64,000 nucleotides of DNA. Origin: Mucilaginibacter sp. PAMB04168 (lineage in GTDB: Bacteria > Bacteroidota > Bacteroidia > Sphingobacteriales > Sphingobacteriaceae). This document shows, piece by piece, positions 35,663 through 44,965 of this stretch (positions within the stretch are counted from its first letter, which is position 1; every line of letters begins with the position of its first letter). The translations under genes and the position numbers were made by a program. The stretch covers positions 5,084,001 through 5,148,000 of the forward strand of contig NZ_CP155079.2 in assembly GCF_039634365.2 (NCBI RefSeq). The letters are read 5' to 3'. The notes under the pieces are model-generated. The model made no database searches. It was given only the letters and a program-made list of their open reading frames with translations, and was not told where the DNA came from.

Positions 35663-36085
35663 ATGAAATTTATTTTTTTCGTCTCAGCGCTGTTCCTGTT
35701 AACCACAACGGCGTTCTCACAGCTCAAGCCTATGAGAACCGGCGCCCATTCTTTTACTATCCAATGGATCAGTTTTAATAAGGTGAAGCCGGGTACGGTT
35801 ACCATTAAACCGAGCAATAACGGCACATACAGCATTGAAGGTGAGCAAAGAGACAAAAACCATAATGAGTATGTAACCATAAAAGGCACCATTGAACCAA
35901 TTGGTCGAAATTTATACTTCAATGGTAAGATAGTTAGTCGTATTACATCCATTAACAACGGCCAACCTTGCGAATTAAACGGACAGGCCGTTTTTCGGGC
36001 ATCGGGCCAAAGGAAGTATTGGCGCTTACAGCAAATGCTGAACTGCGATAGCGAAACTACCGATTACATAGACATATTTTTTTAG
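35663..36085 (+). CDS. secreted protein of unknown function
   Basis: 140 residues from the ATG at 35663, with signal peptide FVSALFLLTTTAFSQ. The mature domain is a small beta-sheet protein (HSFTIQWISFNKVKPGTVTI, GTYSIEGEQRD, YVTIKGTIEPIG) with two cysteines (QPCELNG and MLNCDSE) that could pair. No family recognised; it looks like a lipocalin-like or META-like stress domain but this is not secure. Confidence 0.65.
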   Translation: MKFIFFVSALFLLTTTAFSQLKPMRTGAHSFTIQWISFNKVKPGTVTIKPSNNGTYSIEGEQRDKNHNEYVTIKGTIEPIGRNLYFNGKIVSRITSINNGQPCELNGQAVFRASGQRKYWRLQQMLNCDSETTDYIDIFF

Positions 36086-36149
36086 TAAAACGCCCAATAG
36101 CGTAGTGGCTACACTTGCTTCATACTGACGCTAAATAAAATTCCGTACT

Positions 36150-36806
36150 ATGATGACATACCGCCGTTTAAGCACATCCTGCCGTATAATATTTTGCTTA
36201 TTTACCGCTGTATTATTGCAGGCCTGCAAGCAACCCCGAAAAACGCATGCAACCCAACAAGATACCGTTACAACACCAGTTAAAGCACCAGTGCTTGTAC
36301 CAACGCACGAGGCGGCTACAGATACTGTAGATGATTGTCCGCGAGGAGCTGCAGAGCCGGTGATTAAAAAAGATATTTTTCCTGCCGCAACATTTACCAT
36401 GCAAGCCGATCATAGAACAGGTATCGAAACATTGACCTTTGACGATGGCGATAAGCTTATGATTAAGCAGTCGGGGTGCGAATATTACAGACTCGATTTT
36501 AGGTTTGAGACATCCCGGTTTGAAGCCGACACAACTAATGTAACCTATTGGAGCAACACGGGGCTTTCGCTGATGCGCAGGGCAATTAAAGGCTTGGATA
36601 CGCCATTAGAAATCGGCAAGGCCCTAAACAATCTTTCGGCCCGTTTGGAGAAAGACAAGTCCGGTTCGGGTACTAACCTTACCCTGGGAGAAGAAATTGA
36701 TTTCGGTGGCTCCGATCCAAGGCAATATTTAACTATCGACCGCATAACCCGGCTGGCAAACCAGCGTTATGCCATCGAGCTTAGCCTAAGCTATGGTCCT
36801 ATTTAG
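36150..36806 (+). CDS. lipoprotein of unknown function
   Basis: 218 residues with lipobox VLLQACKQ. A Thr/Pro/Ala-rich linker (about 30-65) follows the anchor, then a domain with TFTMQADHRTGIETLTFDDG, CEYYRLDFRFET and YAIELSLSYGPI. Function unknown. It is 30 bp before the DUF4153 membrane protein and on the same strand. Confidence 0.65.
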   Translation: MMTYRRLSTSCRIIFCLFTAVLLQACKQPRKTHATQQDTVTTPVKAPVLVPTHEAATDTVDDCPRGAAEPVIKKDIFPAATFTMQADHRTGIETLTFDDGDKLMIKQSGCEYYRLDFRFETSRFEADTTNVTYWSNTGLSLMRRAIKGLDTPLEIGKALNNLSARLEKDKSGSGTNLTLGEEIDFGGSDPRQYLTIDRITRLANQRYAIELSLSYGPI

Positions 36807-36836
36807 CATCTGCTTAATAAATTTTTAATTTAATCT

Positions 36837-38750
36837 ATGGCCTTCAAGTTACCGTCAATTAACCGCTTATTCAATTATGTGGTAAGTACCATAAAGCGGT
36901 TTCCGTTCGAATTTTTATTTGCACTGGCCGGAACCTGGTCAGCTGTATCACTTTCCTCCAGCTATCTTTACGGGTACGTTGCCGACCAATGGTACGCGCG
37001 TACACTTATGATGGCCGCTATTGGTATGCCACTCAGTTTGGCTGTCTCCCTTTATGAAATTCATAAAGGATGGCCTGATAGCAGGCTGCGTTCGCTTCGA
37101 TACATAGCAGCAGGAGCAGCGGTGGCGTTTCTGTTTATTTTCAAGCCCGATGTATATCCACAGCATTACATACATTTGGCGTTATTATTTATTGCTATGC
37201 ATTTGCTGGTATCATTTGCCGCATTTACAGGTAAAGGTAATACACTCGCGTTTTGGCACTTCAATAAAACCATATTTATTCGGTTACTAACCGGGTTACT
37301 ATATAGTTTGGTATTAGGGGCAGGCTTAAGTGCCGCGTTTGGCGTAGTTGATAACATATTCGGCGTAAATTTAAATTGGAACTACTTACGGTACATCTGG
37401 ATCCTGATTTTCGGCCTTTTTAATACTTTGTTCTTTTTGGCCGGGATACCCGAACAAATGCAAAATGCAGATGCCGTAGGCAACTACCCGAAAGGGCTAA
37501 AGTTTTTCAGTCAATATATTTTAATCCCCTTAGCCTCTATTTACCTGGCCATACTACTGGCTTACGAGGTTAAAATTTTGGTAGAATGGACCTTGCCCAA
37601 AGGCTTGGTTTCGGCCCTTATTTTAGGTTACGCAGGGTTAGGCTTACTGGCAATGTTGCTGGTTTATCCGCTTCGCGACCAGGAAGGCAACGGCTGGATC
37701 AGGGTTTACAGCCGGTATTTTTATATGTTTTTGCTGCCGCTTGTGGTACTTTTGATATTAGCTGTTACCAAACGGATTGACAGTTATGGCATAACGCAAT
37801 ACCGTTATTTTTTAATAGTACTGGCAGCCTGGTTATTGTTTTTAATCGGCTACTTCCTCTTTTACAAAAAGGCTACTATTAAAGCTATACCCATTTCATT
37901 GTTCCTGATCATTATGCTGATCATCTACGGACCGCAAAGCGCTACCACCGTGAGTCTCAATTCGCAAAGAGCAATTTTATTAAACCTGTTTGCCCGCGAA
38001 AAGTTAGTTAAACAGGGCAAGCTGATGCCTGTAGACGAGCGGAAGGTGAAGCCATACACGGCCGTACGTATGGCCAGCACACTCGACTATATTTTAAAGC
38101 GCTATGATTTTCAAGCATTGCAGCCATTACTGGGTATAAATTTAGAGCAACAAGAAAACACACTCAGAAAAAGCTGGCAGAACAACACAAACATCGTATT
38201 TGACGAAGACAGTTTTAAAATATACCGCACGAACTGGGTACAAAGCTATTTAAAACTGGGTGGGTATGAATACCGCCAGCAATACAGTGAAGAGCAACTG
38301 GAGAACGAGTTGAATACCAACTACTATATTCACACAAAAGAAGCGTTGTTAAATTTGAAGGGTTATGACTACATGTTGGTTAAAGAAACCTATGCTGATA
38401 CCGTAAGCATTGATACCGTATCTGGCTATTTAATAAGGCAGGGTGATAGCTTTGAATATGATAGCATGATTTTGAATATTGGTAAAAATAAATTCAACTT
38501 CCTGGTAACAGACCTGGCTAAACAGATAATGAAGCAAACCGAAAACTTAAAGCCGTACGAAGATCAAAACACGCCGCAAGGGTTGGATAAAAGGTATCTA
38601 CTGCCACAAAAAATGCTCCGGCTTTCTCAAACAAAATCGGGTATAACCGTAATGGCACAAGTGCAGGAAATGAGTTTCGATTATACCAAAAAATATGGCG
38701 TTAGGGTTAACTCTGTTCGTGCCTATTACTTTATAAAATTTAATAAGTAA
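36837..38750 (+). CDS. DUF4153 membrane protein
   Basis: 637 residues. The first 380 residues hold about eleven to twelve membrane helices, with the DUF4153 pattern FLAGIPEQMQNADAVGNYPK and YILIPLASIYLAILLAYEVK; the remaining 250 are soluble and carry AILLNLFAREKLVKQGKLMP and a C-terminal beta-rich domain probably outside the cytoplasm. The family is widespread and uncharacterised, at times near envelope-stress genes. The lipoprotein upstream may be its partner. Confidence 0.83.
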   Translation: MAFKLPSINRLFNYVVSTIKRFPFEFLFALAGTWSAVSLSSSYLYGYVADQWYARTLMMAAIGMPLSLAVSLYEIHKGWPDSRLRSLRYIAAGAAVAFLFIFKPDVYPQHYIHLALLFIAMHLLVSFAAFTGKGNTLAFWHFNKTIFIRLLTGLLYSLVLGAGLSAAFGVVDNIFGVNLNWNYLRYIWILIFGLFNTLFFLAGIPEQMQNADAVGNYPKGLKFFSQYILIPLASIYLAILLAYEVKILVEWTLPKGLVSALILGYAGLGLLAMLLVYPLRDQEGNGWIRVYSRYFYMFLLPLVVLLILAVTKRIDSYGITQYRYFLIVLAAWLLFLIGYFLFYKKATIKAIPISLFLIIMLIIYGPQSATTVSLNSQRAILLNLFAREKLVKQGKLMPVDERKVKPYTAVRMASTLDYILKRYDFQALQPLLGINLEQQENTLRKSWQNNTNIVFDEDSFKIYRTNWVQSYLKLGGYEYRQQYSEEQLENELNTNYYIHTKEALLNLKGYDYMLVKETYADTVSIDTVSGYLIRQGDSFEYDSMILNIGKNKFNFLVTDLAKQIMKQTENLKPYEDQNTPQGLDKRYLLPQKMLRLSQTKSGITVMAQVQEMSFDYTKKYGVRVNSVRAYYFIKFNK

Positions 38751-38760
38751 GTACAACTAA

Positions 38761-39753
38761 TCAGATCGTCATAATGACGTTCAACTCTTGAATAAAGCGC
38801 TCAATATCGGCACTTTTTTTAAGGGAGATGACCGTTAACAAAACCTGCTTTCCATTTTTACCGGGCACATCAAAGTACATATTAATGTCGGTGCCCGCGT
38901 ACACAAAATTAATGGACCTGCGCAGGGTTTGAATGCCGGCGAATGCACTAAATTGGTACCTGCGATTGAGAAATTTGGCAACACCGGTTCGTTCAATGGT
39001 TTGCGTAGCCTGGTTAAAAGTTAACGTAGTATAGGCGGCGTTGAAAAAAATAAGGGCCAGGAAAAGAGTGGCTGCAACAATGAAGATTTTAGCTACTATA
39101 CCATTGGTTTCTATGGTCAACAATGAGAGGCCAATCACCAAAAAGAGCAAGCCAAAAAATATCGCCCCACCCTTCTTACTTTTAATCGTATACAGGTTTC
39201 CATTCTGATTGAAAAAACGGAAGGATGTAATAGGTTCTGCAACATAATCGGCTGGCGAATCGTGCAAGTCAAGATAGCCATGTATTATGGGTACTGCTTC
39301 TTCCACAAAAGCAACAGCATTAGCATCGTCATTTTTAGTGTAACCAGATGAAACCACAATACCGCTTCCATATTTGGCATCTTTTTTAAACAGCCGGTAG
39401 TTATAGCTTCCGGCCATATTGCTCACTGCGTTAATTCCCTGGAGCTTGCTGAATGGTACATTAGCCACAGGGATGAAGCCCATTAGCAATTTACGCATCT
39501 TTCCCCTGCTATTATCGAATTCAATTTGCGTAGCTCCATACCCCCAAAACATTACAACCATTAGCAACAGTAACAGCACAAACGGAAGCGACTCAGCAAT
39601 AGTGGTATTTTGATAGTTAATATAAATTAACAACAGTCCGGTAAACAAAACGGCAATAATTGCGGTAAAAATATAGAATACGCCATAGGGGTAAATAGTG
39701 ACCTTATCTTGTTCGATTTTCCACCGCGTTTTGGAAAGGCTTTTTAATGACAT
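38761..39753 (-). CDS. membrane protein with PH-like domains, function unknown
   Basis: 330 residues. Two N-terminal helices (about 25-45 and 55-75) are followed by a PH-like segment (TQIEFDNSRGKMRKLLMGFI, SKLQGINAV), then another helix pair (about 205-240) and a second similar segment (YTTLTFNQATQTIERTGVAK). The doubled hairpin-plus-domain layout resembles bPH2-type membrane proteins. It is convergent with the DUF4153 gene (10 bp apart). Confidence 0.68.
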   Translation of the reverse strand: MSLKSLSKTRWKIEQDKVTIYPYGVFYIFTAIIAVLFTGLLLIYINYQNTTIAESLPFVLLLLLMVVMFWGYGATQIEFDNSRGKMRKLLMGFIPVANVPFSKLQGINAVSNMAGSYNYRLFKKDAKYGSGIVVSSGYTKNDDANAVAFVEEAVPIIHGYLDLHDSPADYVAEPITSFRFFNQNGNLYTIKSKKGGAIFFGLLFLVIGLSLLTIETNGIVAKIFIVAATLFLALIFFNAAYTTLTFNQATQTIERTGVAKFLNRRYQFSAFAGIQTLRRSINFVYAGTDINMYFDVPGKNGKQVLLTVISLKKSADIERFIQELNVIMTI

Positions 39754-39876
39754 TGTGCTTAAGTTGAGTTACAGCAATCAACAGTCCACTTAATTTGTGG
39801 TTTGGCATTATTGTAAAAACTTATTTGTGGTTAATTGTTCTAACAACGCAACTACTTACAGCCACCTAATCTTTAC

Positions 39877-40464
39877 ATGTTACGAGTTTGTTACCTCTTA
39901 TTGTTGCTTCTTGTGTTTCAGCAAAGTTCAGCTCAAACTTCTGAGTTACCTGTCGCGGTTCCTTCCAACCTCAAAAAATTTGTTTTAGCAGGTTACGATG
40001 TGCTTGATATTACGAAAGGTGACTTGAATCGTGACACCTATCCGGATGCCATAATGATACTCTGTAAAAAGGATGAAAGAGAAACCTCCGATGTAATAAA
40101 TCATCCTGAAAAGCGGCCTTTGTTAGTTTTACTTGGCGAGGCTAACAAAACCTATAAATTAGCCGCCCGTAGCAATAATGCAGTATATTGTGTTGACTGC
40201 GGAGGGCAAATGGGCGATCCTTTTACCGGGGTAACTATTAAAAACGGCTATTTTTCTGTAGAGCATTATGGCGGCAGCGGCTGGAGATGGACACGCATAA
40301 TTACTTTCAAATACGCTACTGCAGAAAAGAACTGGTTCTTATACAAAGATGGTGGAGAACGCTTTCATGCTACATCGCGTGAGGAAGTAAAGACCCCTGT
40401 TAAAACAGTTAAAGACTTTGGCAAAGTACCATTTATTAAATTTGACATATACAAAGAGAAATGA
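39877..40464 (+). CDS. secreted protein of unknown function, FG-GAP/VCBS-like start
   Basis: 195 residues, signal peptide LLLLLLVFQQSSAQ. ITKGDLNRDTYPDAIMILCK is an FG-GAP/VCBS-like calcium-binding strand, later VYCVDCGGQMGDPFTGVTIK and YGGSGWRWTRIITFKY. Such single-domain proteins occur widely in Bacteroidota without known role. The stop codon region overlaps the next start by 4 bp, so it is translationally coupled to the WWK-family protein. Confidence 0.7.
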   Translation: MLRVCYLLLLLLVFQQSSAQTSELPVAVPSNLKKFVLAGYDVLDITKGDLNRDTYPDAIMILCKKDERETSDVINHPEKRPLLVLLGEANKTYKLAARSNNAVYCVDCGGQMGDPFTGVTIKNGYFSVEHYGGSGWRWTRIITFKYATAEKNWFLYKDGGERFHATSREEVKTPVKTVKDFGKVPFIKFDIYKEK

Positions 40465-41264
40465 AAAATGTAAGCTTTCGTTTATGCTGTGCTTTAGGGT
40501 TGGTATGGGCTATTTCGCTATTTACTTATAACGCAGTTAGCGCACAACCGGCCGGTACCAGTAATTTTTTAAAGGAAATTAAAAACTATAACCTGGCAAC
40601 CCTATGGCATGCCGACCGCCTTAGGTTAATCAGCCTTAAAGAAACCGAAGCATTTCCGGAGCCGTTGGGTATACTGGGAAAAAATTACCAGCGGTTTTAT
40701 ATTCACTATACTTCAGTTATAAAAAACGTGGCCAACCCGTACCAGTATAATGTACAGGGCAAAACCAGGGTTGGCAACCAGGTACGTGCCTTTACCGGAA
40801 CGATTACAGTAACACAAGCAGGAATATTTAAGCCCGGCAAAAATAATCCGTATGCCCCCGACGCTTACAAAGGTTACAAACGAGGGAAACTATTATGCCG
40901 AGTTGTTCTTAACGAAGCCGGTTCAACCCCGGCAACCGGAAATATAAATGGAGAGCTGACAACAGACTTTTGCATTAACGCACAAAACCAGTTGTTGTAT
41001 GATACCCTTGATTTTGGTATAGATGGTTACAGCAACAACCAGTTTACAGGTACCTGGACAGCGCATGGTAGCAAAGCAGCGCAGACACTTCAATTTGGGG
41101 ATATAAGTATCCCTAATGATAAGTTTGCAGATGTTTATGGTATCACGGTTCCTCACGAATATGAGAAGTATGGCTGGCAAAGCTTTGTGGCCGCCATACC
41201 TGATGATTTACGCCCAGCCAGTAAAGCGGCTATAGCAGAAGAAAAGCGACATTGGTGGAAATAA
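40461..41264 (+). CDS. secreted WWK-ended protein of unknown function, paralogue 1
   Basis: 267 residues with signal peptide (cut near NAVSAQ). It shares an extended pattern with the protein at 44966-45757: NLA-LWHA, FPEPLG-LG-NYQRFYIHY-S-IK, Y-V-GKTRV, FTGTITV, G-INGELTT, YDTL and the last residues EEKRHWWK. This defines a paralogous pair. The mature domain is beta-rich. Function unknown. It follows and overlaps the FG-GAP-like gene by 4 bp. Confidence 0.75.
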   Translation: MKNVSFRLCCALGLVWAISLFTYNAVSAQPAGTSNFLKEIKNYNLATLWHADRLRLISLKETEAFPEPLGILGKNYQRFYIHYTSVIKNVANPYQYNVQGKTRVGNQVRAFTGTITVTQAGIFKPGKNNPYAPDAYKGYKRGKLLCRVVLNEAGSTPATGNINGELTTDFCINAQNQLLYDTLDFGIDGYSNNQFTGTWTAHGSKAAQTLQFGDISIPNDKFADVYGITVPHEYEKYGWQSFVAAIPDDLRPASKAAIAEEKRHWWK

Positions 41265-41282
41265 TTCAGACCAGCTCAAGCT

Positions 41283-42407
41283 TTACAAGCTGTTATAACC
41301 AGGATTTAATGCCAGGGCTATAAGCTTATACCCATTGCCTGTCTTGAGAAACGAAAAGTGTTCCTGGTAACTAAGCTGATGGTTACCATCATAATGGCTC
41401 GTTATCACATCAAATGATGGATACCTGGCAATATTAGGTTCTCCACAATCTGTATAAAAGGGTTTGAATTGCTTACTATAAGTAAACGCATTAAGCTCTT
41501 CCTTTATGATCGTCACTTCTACCTGCCCTTGTTTAACAGCAGCCATCTTTTTTTGCAGTAATGCACCATATTCTCTTATAAAAGCAGCTTTGCTGTAAGT
41601 TTTTCTAAGCGTTTGCTTCCATACTCGTTCTACAATAATTTCATCAAAGCAGTTAAGCAATAAAGCTTTGCTTTTTAAATTGATGAGAAACTGGTTGTAA
41701 AGCCAATTAGTAAATTCCTTTTGGTAGTTAATAAAGGTATAATACTTTCCTTTTTTAGTCTTGAACGATGTGTATAACGTTGTATCTGCAACACTGTCAA
41801 CAATTTTGCAAGAAAACCAGTTTAAGTTTTCTATAGCTGTTATATCAACACTATCAGCTATAATCTCCCCCCGGTTATTTATTAATGCAGTTATACCATT
41901 CCAGCTCCAATGTTCACACAAGTCGGCTTTGTAGGGCGTACCATCTGCACAAATGCGTTTACCGTTATGGATCACTAATGACAGTCCATTATAAAAGGGG
42001 CGTGCATCATTGTAAACAGCCGGAATAACAACTTTGCCATTGTTATCCAAAAAGCCAACCCGGTCTGTAACCCGGTCACGAAATCTGATTTTACCCTCCT
42101 GCTCACAGTCGTAAGTCATATCCCATGCATACAAACTGTCTTTCGCAACTTTTTGCCCGTTTTTTAAAAGGTAATAAGATTTGTTAGTTCTTCCTTCTGT
42201 AACAGCAATTATATTTTTAAAGGTGGGGGTCGGCGTTATGCCGGTAAAACGTGCTGAAATTTTTATTTTTCCTTGGGCATCTTTATAACCGTAGGTGTCT
42301 TTTTCTGCGTCGTAATAGCGATACCAGTTTTCAGCCTTTTGTGCTTTGGCTAACATCATGATTCCTGATACCATCATTAAATAAAAAAAGACAAATACAC
42401 TACGCAT
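41283..42407 (-). CDS. WG repeat protein
   Basis: 374 residues, signal peptide ending LAKAQ. The first half has WG-type repeats: DTYGYKDAQGKIKISARF and DRVGFLDNNGKVVIPAVYND, followed by NGLSLVIHNGKRICADG; the second half is different, with charged helices and SYQEHFSFLKTGNGYKLIAL at the end, an NTF2-like finish. WG repeats form beta-propeller-like or solenoid surfaces, and are found in secreted and immunity-type proteins. Convergent with paralogue 1 of the WWK family. Confidence 0.78.
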   Translation of the reverse strand: MRSVFVFFYLMMVSGIMMLAKAQKAENWYRYYDAEKDTYGYKDAQGKIKISARFTGITPTPTFKNIIAVTEGRTNKSYYLLKNGQKVAKDSLYAWDMTYDCEQEGKIRFRDRVTDRVGFLDNNGKVVIPAVYNDARPFYNGLSLVIHNGKRICADGTPYKADLCEHWSWNGITALINNRGEIIADSVDITAIENLNWFSCKIVDSVADTTLYTSFKTKKGKYYTFINYQKEFTNWLYNQFLINLKSKALLLNCFDEIIVERVWKQTLRKTYSKAAFIREYGALLQKKMAAVKQGQVEVTIIKEELNAFTYSKQFKPFYTDCGEPNIARYPSFDVITSHYDGNHQLSYQEHFSFLKTGNGYKLIALALNPGYNSL

Positions 42408-42511
42408 ACACCAATATTAGCTGACAAGTGAATGTAACCAACAATCCTTATAAAACCTAACATACAGCACCCTGTTTATAATGAATAAGAAATCTGATTG
42501 CCAAAACTACA

Positions 42512-43069
42512 ATGGTAAGAAATTGCAAACTCAACATATGTATTCAATGGTTAATAACATGGGTTGTTATAGGCTGCGGTCAATCTAATGAATCGGGTGC
42601 CAAGATGCGGCGCCAGCCGCTTAGAGACGTAGACAAATCAACGTTAATTACCATGATAGAACACCTGCACCGCAGCTTAGATGTGAAGGACTATGCGGTA
42701 GATAAAGGCATTAATGCGCTTAAGCCATACCTGTCAAAATATAAAGTATGCATACCCGGTTTCTCTGCAATGGTGCCGTACAACAACAGCTATTTGTATA
42801 TCTATTGTATTTACGACAGCAAAGAAACGCCGCCGCGAATATTATCTTTCCGGTTCGATATTCCTAACAGGCTGACCAAACAGCTAACCCTAAATGACAT
42901 CAGGAAGCCGTTCAAAACATGGCAACTGGAAACCACCCGGCACAATTCTGATAGCACAACAACCAATGCCTACCACGCAGGCACCAATAACGTAAGCATC
43001 AATTTAACACAACGTAGGCTTCCAAACCAAGAAGACAGTATAGTTACCGAAGTAGTGGTGTACCGCTAA
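42512..43069 (+). CDS. lipoprotein of unknown function
   Basis: 185 residues with lipobox VVIGCGQ after a short hydrophobic stretch. The mature part has a helix DKSTLITMIEHLHRSLDVKD, a hydrophobic middle (YNNSYLYIYCIYDSKETPPR) and a beta-rich end. No family recognised. Divergent from the WG gene by 104 bp and convergent with the next gene. Confidence 0.62.
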   Translation: MVRNCKLNICIQWLITWVVIGCGQSNESGAKMRRQPLRDVDKSTLITMIEHLHRSLDVKDYAVDKGINALKPYLSKYKVCIPGFSAMVPYNNSYLYIYCIYDSKETPPRILSFRFDIPNRLTKQLTLNDIRKPFKTWQLETTRHNSDSTTTNAYHAGTNNVSINLTQRRLPNQEDSIVTEVVVYR

Positions 43070-43118
43070 TGTGAGTAAACGCGTGTATACGCACTCCTGG
43101 CTTGCCAAAAGATTACGC

Positions 43119-43706
43119 TTATGTAAAAAACTCCGGATAGGTGATTGGTGACACGCAACTGCTGCTTTGTTCTATGGTGGTGTCTTTAAAAGGCAGCCAC
43201 ATTAACTGCTCAAATATTTCTTCAATCTTTAAACAAGCTTCAAAATCAGCTTCCGAAACTTCATAAAAATTGTTGTCGGCCGTGCCCGAGACAGAAAAGT
43301 TTAGGGCTGTACTGTTAATGGTTAAATATACCTTTTGCCCTGCAACATTGACAAAGCCCGGTTGCTCCATATCCGGAAATGGGTAAACAGGTATCTTAAA
43401 TTTTGCAAATTCAGTACCTGTATATGCTTGCCCGGGAACGGGCTGCGGATCGTCCGGACCGATAACACCCGGCACTATTCCAAGTTTCAAGAGTTTATCT
43501 TCCAAATTAACCCGGTCTGTGTAAAAAATGCTGGCCTGAAAAGAATCATCATCATTGGCATGTCCGCCCCGTGCTCTAACAAAGTAAAAGTACTGTAATT
43601 GACGTGCCCAGCCTGCAACGGTTTCCTTGCTGTGCTGCCTGAACATGTAAGAATCCGGACGTTTTTCCATGGCCTTAAAACGATGATTGGTTAAGTTACA
43701 ATTCAT
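43119..43706 (-). CDS. protein of unknown function
   Basis: 195 residues from the ATG at 43706, 11 bp after the upstream stop; an ATG at 43670 is possible. It is cytoplasmic (no signal). Notable segments are QLQYFYFVRARGGHANDDDS, DRVNLEDKLLKLGIVPGVIG and SEADFEACLKIEEIFEQLMW. I recognise no family. It is probably cotranscribed with the membrane protein upstream. Confidence 0.6.
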   Translation of the reverse strand: MNCNLTNHRFKAMEKRPDSYMFRQHSKETVAGWARQLQYFYFVRARGGHANDDDSFQASIFYTDRVNLEDKLLKLGIVPGVIGPDDPQPVPGQAYTGTEFAKFKIPVYPFPDMEQPGFVNVAGQKVYLTINSTALNFSVSGTADNNFYEVSEADFEACLKIEEIFEQLMWLPFKDTTIEQSSSCVSPITYPEFFT

Positions 43707-43717
43707 TTTCCTCAATA

Positions 43718-44566
43718 CTACCCAAATAGCCCAAACAGTAGCACAACAAGCATAAACAAGCAAAAAAGCGTTAGTATAATAACCAATAAGCGTTTTAAAA
43801 CGATTTTAAATGGCCGCTTAGTAATTGAAGTATTAGCCGGTGACGCCGGGAAATATTTGTCTTTAATTAACTCGAATACGAAAAACAGGGGTAAGACTAT
43901 CATGAGCCAGTAATAACGATGAAACCAATCTTTAACATATGCCCAACGGGCTGCCCAGCGCTCCTGCTCATGAACACTTATATGGGTAACGTAATCGCTT
44001 CCCAAAAATGACCGTCCGGTTTTTACGCGTAATGCTTGATATGGCCTCAGCAAAAAGTAGCTCGTCCGTGTTCCTTTAAAAGTTACTAATTGGTTTGGAT
44101 AAGCTAACGCTACTTCCGTTTGAATAAAGCCAAGCTTTGGGGAAAATATGCGCCGAACAGTTTTAACAGGCAACACCTGTTCTTTTTCAGGCTTTACAGC
44201 GGCGCTAATCAGCAAGTCTAACTTCAGTGTAGTAAAATATGCTGAGCCCAGATACAGCCCTAAAATGATCAACGAAAAAACAACATCAGTGTACCGGCCG
44301 GTAAATAACGAGCTACGCGTTAGATAGCTAGTGCAGGCAGCTAATGGCAGCGCTACTGCCCCTGCCCACCAAAAAGCAATGCTATAATCCTTATCCGTAT
44401 AAAGGTCAATAAAGAGATCAATGGTAAGGTGTATAATTGCAAAAAAGATCCAATAGGCCAACAGTATATAACCGGCAAATCCAACCGATTGCCCGCTACT
44501 CTCCTTACGCTTAGCCTTTGTTACCAATTTCCTACTTGCTTTTGACAGAACCGGCACATACATCAC
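43718..44566 (-). CDS. membrane protein of unknown function
   Basis: 282 residues with about six membrane helices (near 30-50, 65-80, 90-112, 220-235 and the last 25 residues). Between helices three and five a non-membrane domain (about 120-210) carries KTVRRIFSPKLGFIQTEVAL and RPYQALRVKTGRSFLGSDYV. Family unknown. It overlaps the end of the LprI-like gene by 35 bp and is followed by the 195-residue protein, indicating an operon. Confidence 0.65.
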   Translation of the reverse strand: MMYVPVLSKASRKLVTKAKRKESSGQSVGFAGYILLAYWIFFAIIHLTIDLFIDLYTDKDYSIAFWWAGAVALPLAACTSYLTRSSLFTGRYTDVVFSLIILGLYLGSAYFTTLKLDLLISAAVKPEKEQVLPVKTVRRIFSPKLGFIQTEVALAYPNQLVTFKGTRTSYFLLRPYQALRVKTGRSFLGSDYVTHISVHEQERWAARWAYVKDWFHRYYWLMIVLPLFFVFELIKDKYFPASPANTSITKRPFKIVLKRLLVIILTLFCLFMLVVLLFGLFG

Positions 44567-44942
44567 CTTCAGGAATACCGGTTAGCCACATCCGTAAAAA
44601 TTTAGTCCTTTCCTTGGTTAAGGTTTCCAGATAGATAGATTCGCACATTGGTGCAACTGAGCCGTAACTGCCTCTTTCGGGATACTTAGCTGCTAACTCT
44701 GCATCACGAAGCTGTATCCACAAGCGTTGCGCAACTTTAAGCTTTTTTATAAATTGTGGCTGGGCAGCATATTCCTTCAAAATTTTCCGGTAAACGGCAT
44801 TAAGTTCCTTATCTGCTTTTTCATAGGCGCTACCAGCATTCATGTTCATGGCCGTTTGTGATTGCGCCCATGCACCATAACTGGTAAAGACAATCATCAT
44901 GCTGGTTAAAATACCAGCAATTGTATTTTTGTTGCATTGCAT
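44532..44942 (-). CDS. LprI-like (DUF1311) secreted protein
   Basis: 136 residues from the ATG at 44942, with signal peptide (TSYGAWAQ). The DUF1311 core is ADKELNAVYRKILKEYAAQP, then LKVAQRLWIQLRDAELAAKY and the last conserved MCESIYLETLTKERTKFL. LprI of Mycobacterium tuberculosis binds and blocks lysozyme; most DUF1311 proteins have unknown roles. It starts 23 bp after the stop of WWK paralogue 2, on the same strand. Confidence 0.83.
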   Translation of the reverse strand: MQCNKNTIAGILTSMMIVFTSYGAWAQSQTAMNMNAGSAYEKADKELNAVYRKILKEYAAQPQFIKKLKVAQRLWIQLRDAELAAKYPERGSYGSVAPMCESIYLETLTKERTKFLRMWLTGIPEGDVCAGSVKSK

Positions 44943-44965
44943 ATTGAGTTGCTTTAAATAAATCC